Program-made: the position numbers and the translations under genes | NCBI GenBank assembly: GCA_944392975.1 | Contig: CALXYN010000009.1 | Coordinates: forward strand, 1-52,449 | Source of the DNA: an uncultured Spirochaetaceae bacterium | GTDB lineage: Bacteria; Spirochaetota; Spirochaetia; Sphaerochaetales; Sphaerochaetaceae | DNA length: 52,449 nucleotides | Direction of reading: 5' to 3' | In this document: positions 24,916-31,132 of the stretch, piece by piece | Layout: each line of letters begins with the position of its first letter | Position numbering within the stretch: the first letter of the stretch is position 1 | The notes under the pieces: model-generated | The model's input: only the letters and a program-made list of their open reading frames with translations | What the model was told of the DNA's origin: nothing | The model's database searches: none

Positions 24916-26790
24916 ATGTCCAGCAGAAAATTTAAGACAGAGGTTGCTGATCTCCTGCACCTCATCATACATTCACTATATTCAAATAAGGAGATATTCC
25001 TGCGTGAGCTCATCTCCAACGCATCGGATGCTATCGACAAGCTCAGGTACCTTTCACTTACTGATGAAAAACTGAAAGGGTATTCTTTTGAACCTCGTAT
25101 TGATATCAGCTTCACGGAAGAAGGCGGAAGAACTCTTACAATCAAGGATAACGGTATCGGAATGAATGAGGCTGATCTCAATGATAATCTCGGTACTATA
25201 GCATCTTCAGGTACAAGAAAATTCCTTGCATCGCTGACTGAGGATCAGAAGAAGGATTCAAACCTCATCGGACAGTTCGGTGTCGGATTCTATTCTGCTT
25301 TCATGGTTGCGAAGAAAATTACAGTTATTTCCAGAAAAGCCGGAGAGGATGGTGCCTGGAAATGGGAGTCCGACGGAGAGTCATCATATTCAATTGAACC
25401 CGCAGAGCGCAGTGAGCAGGGCTCTACTATCATTCTCACACTTAATGAAGAAGGTGAGGAGTATGCAAATCGCTGGTCTCTTGAAAACCTGATTAAGAAA
25501 TATTCTGATAATATCGCTTATCCTATCTACCTCGAGTATGATCAGGTTCACTATGACAACGATAAGAAAGACGAGAAGGGAGAACCTCTGAAGACAAAGG
25601 AGCATAAGGTTGAGCAGATCAACAGTGCTTCTGCTCTCTGGAAGAGGCCTAAATCATCGCTGAAAGATGAGGACTACAAGGAATTCTACAAGAACTCATT
25701 CTATGATTCCGATGATCCGCTTTTCTATATTCATACACAGGCAGAGGGCGCTACAGAGTATACGACACTCTTCTATATCCCTGCAAAGGCTCCTTTCGAT
25801 ATGTACTATGCAGACTATCGTCCAGGTGTGAAGCTCTATGTGAAGAGAGTCTACATCACTGATGATGAGAAGGATCTGCTTCCGACTTATCTCAGATTCG
25901 TTCGTGGAGTCATTGACAGCGAGGATCTTCCTCTCAACGTTTCCAGGGAGATTCTGCAGGAAAACAGGGTGATGGCTTCAATCAGAAGTGCATCTGTGAA
26001 GAAACTTCTCGGCGAATTCAAGAAGATCAGTGAGAATAATCCTGAGCTTTATGCGAAATTCATTGCTGAATACAACAGACCGCTTAAGGAAGGTCTGTAC
26101 TCCGATTACTCCAATAGGGACACTCTTCTTGATCTGGTCCGTTATAAGAGCAGTACTGAGGATGGATATGTGTCTCTCAAAGAGTACAAGTCAAGAATGA
26201 AGGATGGCCAGAAGGCAATCTACTACATCTCTGGTGGCAAAGAGGATGTGCTCCGTACATCTCCTCTTGTGGCCGCATATCGTGAGAAAGGCTATGAAGT
26301 TCTGATCATGTGTGATGATATCGATGATATCGTTGTCTCCACAATCGGAGAGTATGACAAGACTCCGCTCAGGGCCATCAACAAAGCTGGTGCCCTTGAT
26401 GATCTCAAGAGCGACGAGGATAAGGCCAAGGAAGAGGAGAAGAAGCCTGTTGCAGAGAAGATTAAGAAGGCGCTTGGAGATAAGGTAAAGGATGTTGTTA
26501 TTTCTTCCCGCCTTACGGATTCTCCTGCTGCAGTCATCCTTGGAGATGATGATCCATCGGTGCAGATGCAGCGCCTCATGAAGCAGATGGGCGGAGAGAT
26601 TCCAGAGGTTAAGCCTCTTCTGGAAATCAATCCAGATTCTGCTGTAATTGCAAGAATCGAGAATAGCGATGATGAGGAGTTTGTAAAGGCTCTCAGTACT
26701 GTTGTCCTCGATCAGGCATTGCTTCAGGAGGGTGTGATGCCTTCTGATATCAAGGCATTCACAGAAAATCTTACGAAACTTCTTTCCTGA
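24916..26790 (+). CDS. htpG: Molecular chaperone HtpG (bacterial Hsp90)
   Basis: 624 aa, full-length. The N-terminal GHKL ATPase domain carries ELISNASDAIDKLR near residue 30, IKDNGIGMNEADL near 80, and GQFGVGFYSAFMVA near 117. The middle domain (about 230-490) has the catalytic-arginine loop region NVSREILQEN near 340, and the C-terminal dimerisation domain ends in a typical helical tail. A dimeric ATP-dependent chaperone in the cytoplasm. AGGAGGG precedes the ATG. I saw no CIRCE element upstream. The stop codon abuts the convergent rlmE stop. Confidence 0.97.
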   Translation: MSSRKFKTEVADLLHLIIHSLYSNKEIFLRELISNASDAIDKLRYLSLTDEKLKGYSFEPRIDISFTEEGGRTLTIKDNGIGMNEADLNDNLGTIASSGTRKFLASLTEDQKKDSNLIGQFGVGFYSAFMVAKKITVISRKAGEDGAWKWESDGESSYSIEPAERSEQGSTIILTLNEEGEEYANRWSLENLIKKYSDNIAYPIYLEYDQVHYDNDKKDEKGEPLKTKEHKVEQINSASALWKRPKSSLKDEDYKEFYKNSFYDSDDPLFYIHTQAEGATEYTTLFYIPAKAPFDMYYADYRPGVKLYVKRVYITDDEKDLLPTYLRFVRGVIDSEDLPLNVSREILQENRVMASIRSASVKKLLGEFKKISENNPELYAKFIAEYNRPLKEGLYSDYSNRDTLLDLVRYKSSTEDGYVSLKEYKSRMKDGQKAIYYISGGKEDVLRTSPLVAAYREKGYEVLIMCDDIDDIVVSTIGEYDKTPLRAINKAGALDDLKSDEDKAKEEEKKPVAEKIKKALGDKVKDVVISSRLTDSPAAVILGDDDPSVQMQRLMKQMGGEIPEVKPLLEINPDSAVIARIENSDDEEFVKALSTVVLDQALLQEGVMPSDIKAFTENLTKLLS

Positions 26791-27390
26791 TTATTTCTTA
26801 TCCAGTCCGATAAGAAAGATTTCAAATGAATCATCGCGCGAAGCCTTCGGTTTGAAGGCTTTCGCTTTCTGGAAAATAGTACGCATTTTCTTCAGTATTT
26901 CCTGTTCTCCACCACCCTGGAATATCTTAATCACCATGTTGCCGTGGGTTTTCAGCTGTTCTTCCGCCAGGAATACGACCTGTTCGGCAAGATATTCAGA
27001 ACGCGTTGTATCAACAATCCTGTTTCCCGTTGTCATTGGAGCGGCATCTGAGATGATGGCATCATATGGGCCTTCCTCAACGAGCTTGGCCCTTATTTCC
27101 TTTGAAAAGGCATCTCCTGTGAACTCTATGACGGTCGGTGGAATGGGATCAAGGGCAAGAGGATTCAGATCCACTGAAACAATCTTTCCTTTTCCTTTTA
27201 TAAGCTCTCTATGGGTATAAAGTGTCCAGGATCCAGGAGCAGCTCCTACGTCGAGTACGGAATCTCCCGGTTTTATCAGCCTTTGTGTGGCATTTATCTC
27301 CTCAAGTTTGTAGACGGATCTTGCCGGGTACCCTTCTTTATGTGCTCTCTGTGTATAAGAATCTGCTTTGTCTCTGCGTGAATTTGCCAT
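26791..27390 (-). CDS. rlmE: 23S rRNA (uridine-2'-O-)-methyltransferase RlmE (FtsJ/RrmJ)
   Basis: 199 aa, typical length. It methylates U2552 of 23S rRNA using S-adenosylmethionine. The SAM motif VLDVGAAPGSW lies near residue 44. The K-D-K-E catalytic tetrad can be traced as Lys in SVYKLEE near 28, Asp in IISDAAP near 114, Lys in MVIKIFQGG near 153 and Glu in DSFEIFLIG near 189. There is no Shine-Dalgarno; a promoter ends 6 nt before the ATG. Confidence 0.93.
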   Translation of the reverse strand: MANSRRDKADSYTQRAHKEGYPARSVYKLEEINATQRLIKPGDSVLDVGAAPGSWTLYTHRELIKGKGKIVSVDLNPLALDPIPPTVIEFTGDAFSKEIRAKLVEEGPYDAIISDAAPMTTGNRIVDTTRSEYLAEQVVFLAEEQLKTHGNMVIKIFQGGGEQEILKKMRTIFQKAKAFKPKASRDDSFEIFLIGLDKK

Positions 27391-27396
27391 AGCGTG

Positions 27397-27425
27397 AGTC
27401 TATACATAGAAAAACGATTGGTCAA
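27397..27425 (-). promoter_or_regulatory. Leaderless promoter of rlmE
   Basis: Minus strand: TTGACC (27425-27420), 17-bp spacer, TAGACT (27402-27397), 6 nt (CACGCT), ATG. Confidence 0.6.
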
Positions 27426-27457
27426 ACCTGTGCATTCTGTGAAGAAATAGCTTGCTT

Positions 27458-27510
27458 AAAAATAAAAAACCGCCGGACAGCATATTGGGGTGGGAGAGAG
27501 CTGTCCGGCG
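27458..27510 (-). terminator. Terminator of small RNA B
   Basis: A 10-bp perfect stem CGCCGGACAG/CTGTCCGGCG (27471-27480 and 27501-27510) around a 20-nt loop. On the minus strand it is followed by GTTTTTTATTTTT, a classical terminator tail. The loop is CT-rich (CTCTCTCCCACCCC on the minus strand), a second stretch able to pair with purine-rich ribosome binding sites. The plus strand also has a T run, so it may act both ways. Confidence 0.85.
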
Positions 27511-27559
27511 TTAGTTTTTTTCACACGTTGCAAGGAGGTATGAAAAACTGTTGCTCTGT
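27459..27559 (-). ncRNA. Candidate sigma-54-dependent small RNA B with anti-Shine-Dalgarno motif
   Basis: Predicted transcript of about 100 nt, starting about 12 nt after the -12 element of the sigma-54 promoter at 27572-27586 and ending at the terminator. The 5' part on the minus strand contains AGAGCAACAG, then a T run, then UACCUCCUUG, whose CCUCCUU core equals the 3' tail of 16S rRNA. This block is shared with small RNA A, 130 bp upstream. No reading frame on the minus strand explains it. It is not one of the standard RNAs (SRP, tmRNA, 6S, RNase P). The start point is inferred from promoter spacing. Confidence 0.65.
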
Positions 27560-27571
27560 ATTATTCTTTTA

Positions 27572-27586
27572 GCAAATTCCGTGCCA
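27572..27586 (-). promoter_or_regulatory. Sigma-54 promoter of small RNA B
   Basis: Minus strand reads TGGCACGGAATTTGC, an exact match to the sigma-54 consensus TGGCACG-N4-TTGC, with the GG and GC pairs separated by 10 bp and followed by T as preferred. Confidence 0.8.
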
Positions 27587-27616
27587 AAACAGTCAAAAAC
27601 AAGGTTGAATTGTTGG

Positions 27617-27691
27617 TAAATGCAAAGACGCCCATAAACAGGCGTCTTTGATACACTAAAAAGGAGGTTTGTTGAAAAAACTGTTTGCTCT
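27617..27691 (-). ncRNA. Candidate sigma-54-dependent small RNA A with anti-Shine-Dalgarno motif
   Basis: Predicted transcript of about 75 nt. The minus strand begins AGAGCAAACAG, a T run, CAACAAACCTCCTTTTTAG, then a 10-bp hairpin CAAAGACGCC/GGCGTCTTTG with an 8-nt loop (27623-27650). The T run after the hairpin is weak (GCATTT), so termination may be leaky and some transcripts could run into small RNA B. Promoter, 5' block and layout are the same as in B, so the two look like a tandem duplication with diverged terminators. Confidence 0.65.
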
Positions 27692-27703
27692 AAAAGTTAT
27701 ATA

Positions 27704-27718
27704 GCAAAATCCGTGCCA
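27704..27718 (-). promoter_or_regulatory. Sigma-54 promoter of small RNA A
   Basis: Minus strand reads TGGCACGGATTTTGC, again an exact match to TGGCACG-N4-TTGC. Confidence 0.8.
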
Positions 27719-27762
27719 ACTTTTTATGTGATTTAACGCGTCTATTTCAAGTTTATTGGAAA

Positions 27763-27790
27763 ACATGTGTGAAAAATTTACACACTATGT
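27763..27790. promoter_or_regulatory. Inverted repeat, candidate enhancer-binding-protein site
   Basis: ACATGTGTG (27763-27771), a 9-bp AT-rich centre, then CACACTATGT (27781-27790): a near-perfect dyad with one bulged T. Its centre is about 85 bp upstream of the predicted start of small RNA A. Sigma-54 promoters need such upstream activator sites. Which activator binds is unknown. Confidence 0.4.
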
Positions 27791-27806
27791 GCATATTTTT
27801 CTCATA

Positions 27807-27835
27807 TTGACCGCGATTTCATCTTTGATTACTTT
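27807..27835 (+). promoter_or_regulatory. Leaderless promoter of the rhomboid gene
   Basis: TTGACC (27807-27812), 17-bp spacer, TACTTT (27830-27835), 6 nt, ATG at 27842; no Shine-Dalgarno. Confidence 0.55.
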
Positions 27836-27841
27836 CCAAAA

Positions 27842-28468
27842 ATGAACAGTATCATAAACAGGAGATTCCGTTATACATATTCTAATGCGGCCACAATCAT
27901 CATTATTGTGAACTGTCTTGTCTTTCTTGTTTCCTATCTTATTTCACCTGCACTGACGTATTATCTTGCGATGGTACCTTCAGCTATTGTCTACGGCCAT
28001 TATTACTGGCAATTCGTGACATATATGTTTGTGCATGGCGGAATATGGCATCTCTTTTCCAATATGCTGGGTCTCTTCATATTCGGGACAGCTGTTGAAA
28101 GATCCGTTGGAACGAGAGAGTTTGTACTTTTCTATTTCCTAACGGGAATACTTTCAGGAATAGCTAGTTTCCTTGTATATCTTTTTACAGGCACTAATGC
28201 AATTCTCCTTGGAGCTTCCGGTGCACTTTATGCCGTAATGCTGCTCTTCTCGGTTATCTATCCAAGAGCTATGATATACCTTTTTGGTGTTTTCCCTGTC
28301 CGCGCCCCTGTTCTTGTGCTTCTTTATTTCTGCATAGAGCTTTTCAGCCAGATGGGTTCTTACATGGGAACAGTTGCACATATGACCCATCTTTTTGGCC
28401 TTTTTTTTGCTTATCTGTATGTGGTAATCAGAATGAGGATCCGGCCATTCAGGGTGTGGTTCTCATGA
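27842..28468 (+). CDS. Rhomboid-family intramembrane serine protease
   Basis: 208 aa with six membrane segments. The catalytic serine is in LLGASGALYA (Ser about 126), and the histidine partner is in AHMTHLFG (His 180 or 183). The loop helix motif HGGIWHLFSNMLGLFIFG near residue 67 is characteristic, including the W-x-H-x-x-x-N region. The core six-helix form without extra domains is the commonest bacterial type. It cleaves membrane proteins; the substrate is unknown. Its last 6 bp overlap the convergent adenosine deaminase gene. Confidence 0.88.
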   Translation: MNSIINRRFRYTYSNAATIIIIVNCLVFLVSYLISPALTYYLAMVPSAIVYGHYYWQFVTYMFVHGGIWHLFSNMLGLFIFGTAVERSVGTREFVLFYFLTGILSGIASFLVYLFTGTNAILLGASGALYAVMLLFSVIYPRAMIYLFGVFPVRAPVLVLLYFCIELFSQMGSYMGTVAHMTHLFGLFFAYLYVVIRMRIRPFRVWFS

Positions 28469-29545
28469 CAAACCGTATTCATCCCTGATCTCTGCGTATC
28501 TTCTCTTGATTACATCATAGATGAGCCTGAGTCTCTTTTCGTGATGGATGAATGCGCTCTTCATGGCATTGAGCGTTATTTTTTCCATATCACGTATGTC
28601 CAGGCCATATTCCATGGAGGCTATCATGAACTCCTTAGAGAGGCTTGTGCCGCTCATCAGCCTGTTGTCTGTGGAGAGAAATACACGGAAATGATTGCGG
28701 AAGAAAATGGGGAAGGGATGATCCTTGTAACTCTTGGAAGCACCTGTTCCGACATTGCTTGTAAGGCACATTTCAAGTGGAATTCTTTTGTCCAGGACAA
28801 AGTGCGCAAGGCTTCCCATTTTCATTATTTTTCCATCTTTGATGGTCATGTCCTCTGTCAGTCTTGTCCCATGTCCTATTCTATGGGCTCCGCAGATCTG
28901 GATAGCCTGCCAGATTGATTCAAGACCAAATGCCTCACCGGCATGAATCGTGATGTTGAAATTCTGTGCACGTATGAATTCGAATGCCTTGATATGCTTC
29001 TTTGCAGGATTTCCAGATTCATCGCCAGCTAGGTCAAAGCCGACAACTCCGCGCTCGGAGAATGCTACAGCAAGCTCTGCTGTCCGGAGGGATATCTCAG
29101 GGCTCTGATCCCTCATTGCAGAAAGAATGAGGCCGAATTCCACGCCAGTCTTCTTCCTGCCTTCCTGCATGCCTTCAATAACTGCTGTGACGACTTCATC
29201 CATTGAAAGCCCTTCTTTTGTATGAAGAATCGGAGCGAAGCGGATTTCCGCGTAAACAACCCCATCTTCTGCCAGATCCTCAATTTCTTCCCGGGCGATG
29301 CGTCTGAGGCTTTCCTTGTCCTGCATTAAAGCAGTCGTAATTGAAAATGACTGGAGATAAAGACTCAGGGATTTCTCTTCCGAACCCTTAGAGAACCATT
29401 TGGCAAGTTCTTCCGGATCGTATGATGGAAGCGCCATTCCTTTCTTCATCGCCAGCTCAATCACTGTTTCTGGACGTACAGATCCGTCCAGGTGTTCATG
29501 GAGTTCAACCTTTGGTGCTTTCCTGATGATTTCCTCACTTAGCAT
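28463..29545 (-). CDS. add: Adenosine deaminase
   Basis: About 360 aa. It converts adenosine (and deoxyadenosine) to inosine plus ammonia. Zinc and catalytic residues: HEHLDGS near residue 16 (two His), IHAGEAFG near 205 (His and Glu), GHGTRL near 228, and FLSTDNRLMSGTSL near 285 (Asp). The inosine formed is a substrate for the purine nucleoside phosphorylase at 7.3 kb. I choose ATG 29545, because TACAAT ends 6 nt upstream; a TTG at 29581 in the same frame lies inside the promoter palindrome. Confidence 0.93.
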   Translation of the reverse strand: MLSEEIIRKAPKVELHEHLDGSVRPETVIELAMKKGMALPSYDPEELAKWFSKGSEEKSLSLYLQSFSITTALMQDKESLRRIAREEIEDLAEDGVVYAEIRFAPILHTKEGLSMDEVVTAVIEGMQEGRKKTGVEFGLILSAMRDQSPEISLRTAELAVAFSERGVVGFDLAGDESGNPAKKHIKAFEFIRAQNFNITIHAGEAFGLESIWQAIQICGAHRIGHGTRLTEDMTIKDGKIMKMGSLAHFVLDKRIPLEMCLTSNVGTGASKSYKDHPFPIFFRNHFRVFLSTDNRLMSGTSLSKEFMIASMEYGLDIRDMEKITLNAMKSAFIHHEKRLRLIYDVIKRRYAEIRDEYGLS

Positions 29546-29551
29546 ATTGTG

Positions 29552-29581
29552 ATTGTACACTGCATTATCGCGATAATGCAA
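29552..29581 (-). promoter_or_regulatory. Leaderless add promoter with a 20-bp perfect palindromic operator
   Basis: Minus strand: TTGCAT (29581-29576), 18-bp spacer, TACAAT (29557-29552), 6 nt, ATG. Positions 29561-29580 read TGCATTATCG-CGATAATGCA, a perfect palindrome covering the -35 and most of the spacer. A repressor bound there would block RNA polymerase. I saw no second copy in the window. Confidence 0.75.
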
Positions 29582-29734
29582 AGAAAACGGGCAAGAATCC
29601 AGATATTTTTAGAAATATGTGCCTAACTTTTTGAATGAAAGCAACTTATATTCAACAAAACATGACTTTTTCTCTTTACAACATGGATTTTTAAAGACAT
29701 TATCATAATTACCATTGCTTGGAGGATTATAAAA

Positions 29735-30247
29735 ATGGCAAAGACTTCTGAAACTATTAACAAAAAGCTCCTCGCTGCTGCTATCAGCGCAACGAAGGCT
29801 AGGGATATCAAAGATCTTCTCGATAAGGGCGCTGATATCAATGCTCATAACGAGTGGGGACTCACACCAGTGATGCTCGCAGCTCAGTATAATCATTCAG
29901 TTGCTGTACTCAAGGCTCTCATTGAAGCTGGTGCAGATATTCATGAGGCTGAGCCAAAGTACAGGTCAAACGCACTCCACCTTGCTGCTAACAGCTCAAA
30001 GAACCCAAAGATCATTGAGGCTCTTCTTGATGCCGGTGCTAACATCGATGCAAGAAACTATCTTGGTGAGACAGCACTGATCATGGCAGTGAACAGCAAT
30101 GACGAGACAAAGATCACAACTCAGCTTATCAAGTCAGGTGCAGATATCAATGCCCGCGACTATCAGGGCCACTCTGTTCTTGATTATGCAAAGAATGCAA
30201 AGAAGACATATATCATCAATCTTCTCAAGGACAAGGGAGCTGTATGA
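29735..30247 (+). CDS. Ankyrin-repeat protein
   Basis: 170 aa made almost wholly of ankyrin repeats: about four to five units with the consensus L-L-x-x-G-A-D-I-N-A-x-N/D-x-x-G-x-T/S-x-L-x-x-A (KDLLDKGADINAHNEWG near 25, KALIEAGADIHEAE near 60, EALLDAGANIDARNYLGETAL near 95, TQLIKSGADINARDYQG near 130). No signal peptide, so a cytoplasmic protein-binding scaffold is expected. TTGGAGG lies 9 nt before the ATG. A strong terminator follows. Partner unknown. Confidence 0.88.
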   Translation: MAKTSETINKKLLAAAISATKARDIKDLLDKGADINAHNEWGLTPVMLAAQYNHSVAVLKALIEAGADIHEAEPKYRSNALHLAANSSKNPKIIEALLDAGANIDARNYLGETALIMAVNSNDETKITTQLIKSGADINARDYQGHSVLDYAKNAKKTYIINLLKDKGAV

Positions 30248-30268
30248 GCTCCAGATGACACGGAGATG

Positions 30269-30306
30269 AAACTGCCAGGGCTTATGCCTATGGCAGTTTT
30301 TTTTGT
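30269..30306 (+). terminator. Terminator of the ankyrin gene
   Basis: AAACTGCCA (30269-30277) pairs with TGGCAGTTT (30291-30299), followed by a run of T. Confidence 0.9.
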
Positions 30307-30314
30307 GTAACGAA

Positions 30315-30337
30315 AACCTCCGCATTGTGCGGAGGTT
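30315..30337 (+). repeat. Left-end hairpin of the IS200 element
   Basis: A 10-bp stem AACCTCCGCA/TGCGGAGGTT with a TTG loop, about 90 bp before tnpA. It would be the transposase-binding hairpin and could also limit read-through from outside. Confidence 0.6.
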
Positions 30338-30368
30338 CCTGAAAGCTTTAGCTATACATAAGACAAAG

Positions 30369-30425
30369 CCCATTCTACTATCGAAGGTGCGACTGCCAGG
30401 AAGCACCGAAGATAAGGAGAATGGG
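30369..30425 (+). promoter_or_regulatory. Leader hairpin that sequesters the tnpA ribosome binding site
   Basis: CCCATTCT (30369-30376) pairs with AGAATGGG (30418-30425), with inner pairs TATC/GATA and GGTGC/GCACC. The 3' arm covers part of AAGGAG and the first ATG. Such a structure is an established means of translational repression in IS200 elements. Confidence 0.65.
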
Positions 30426-30426
30426 A

Positions 30427-30897
30427 ATGGATAGTGAGAGTCTAGCTCATACGAAATGGAACTGCAAATACCACATAGTGTTCGCGCCTAAGTACAGGAG
30501 GCAGGTGATCTATGGCCGCCTGAGGACAGAGATAGGCAAGATACTGAGGGAGCTGTGCAAGAGGAAGGGAATAGAGCTCCTGGAGGCAGAGGCCTGCCCT
30601 GACCATATACACATGCTGGTATCGATACCGCCGAAGTATAGCGTGGCAAGCGTGATGGGGTACCTGAAGGGGAAGAGCAGCCTGATGATATTCGACAGGT
30701 TCGCGAACCTTAAATACAAGTACGGGAACAGGGAGTTCTGGTGCCGAGGATACTATGTCGATACAGTGGGACGGAACAAGGCTGCGATAGAGAAGTACAT
30801 CAGGAACCAGCTGGTGGAAGATAGGAATGAGGAGCAGCTAGTGATGAAGGAGCTGTTTGACCCGTTTACGGGTGAGCCTGCAAAAAAGGACAAGTAG
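30427..30897 (+). CDS. tnpA: IS200/IS605-family Y1 (HUH) transposase TnpA
   Basis: About 156 aa, the standard TnpA length. The HUH motif is in CPDHIHMLVSIPP near residue 62 (His-Ile-His), and the catalytic tyrosine is in AIEKYIRNQL near 127. The N terminus (HTKWNCKYHIVFAPKYRRQVIYG) is the family signature. The reading frame is intact, so it may be active. I choose ATG 30427, which has AAGGAG at the right distance; the ATG at 30421 is too close to it. Confidence 0.93.
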   Translation: MDSESLAHTKWNCKYHIVFAPKYRRQVIYGRLRTEIGKILRELCKRKGIELLEAEACPDHIHMLVSIPPKYSVASVMGYLKGKSSLMIFDRFANLKYKYGNREFWCRGYYVDTVGRNKAAIEKYIRNQLVEDRNEEQLVMKELFDPFTGEPAKKDK

Positions 30898-31053
30898 CAG
30901 CTGGATAGGATCCGGTGATCAAGTAGAGACGTCGGATAGGGGGATAGACGGGAAGCTGCTTTAGCAGCTGTCCGGGAAGGTGTGCAACTGGCAGTCTGTT
31001 TCAGGGCACGTATCAGCGCTTGCCGGTGACATGCCCTTATAGGGCTTGATCAA

Positions 31054-31074
31054 ACCACCGGCTGGGCCGGTGGT
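31054..31074 (+). repeat. Right-end hairpin of the IS200 element
   Basis: ACCACCGG and CCGGTGGT form an 8-bp stem with a 5-nt loop (CTGGG). It resembles the right-end hairpins of many IS200/IS605 elements. Confidence 0.75.
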
Positions 31075-31085
31075 CATGATTGTAA

Positions 31086-31122
31086 TTAAAAAGATGCTCC
31101 CAGACCTTTGTGGAATGGGAGC
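31086..31122 (-). terminator. Terminator of the phosphomutase gene
   Basis: GCTCCCA/TGGGAGC stem (31096-31102 and 31116-31122), followed on the minus strand by ATCTTTTT. Confidence 0.8.
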
Positions 31123-31132
31123 TTGTTTTCAT

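Larger units (their letters stand above)
30308..31080 (+). mobile_element. IS200/IS605-family element with tnpA only
   Basis: Single-gene element of roughly 770 bp with hairpins at both sides: AACCTCCGCA/TGCGGAGGTT (30315-30337) on the left and ACCACCGG/CCGGTGGT (31054-31074) on the right. There are no terminal inverted repeats, as expected for a Y1 transposase element that moves as single-stranded DNA. It sits between the terminator of the ankyrin gene and that of the phosphomutase gene. Exact cleavage sites are not visible. There is no tnpB, but about 155 nt of structured DNA lies between tnpA and the right hairpin. Confidence 0.8.

Noticed and set aside
27540-27703. Two plus-strand mini reading frames of ten codons after AAGGAGGT (27540 and about 27672), possible leader peptides
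   Set aside because: SD spacing is too short in the first, and the conserved sequence is fully explained by minus-strand sigma-54 promoters and anti-SD blocks.
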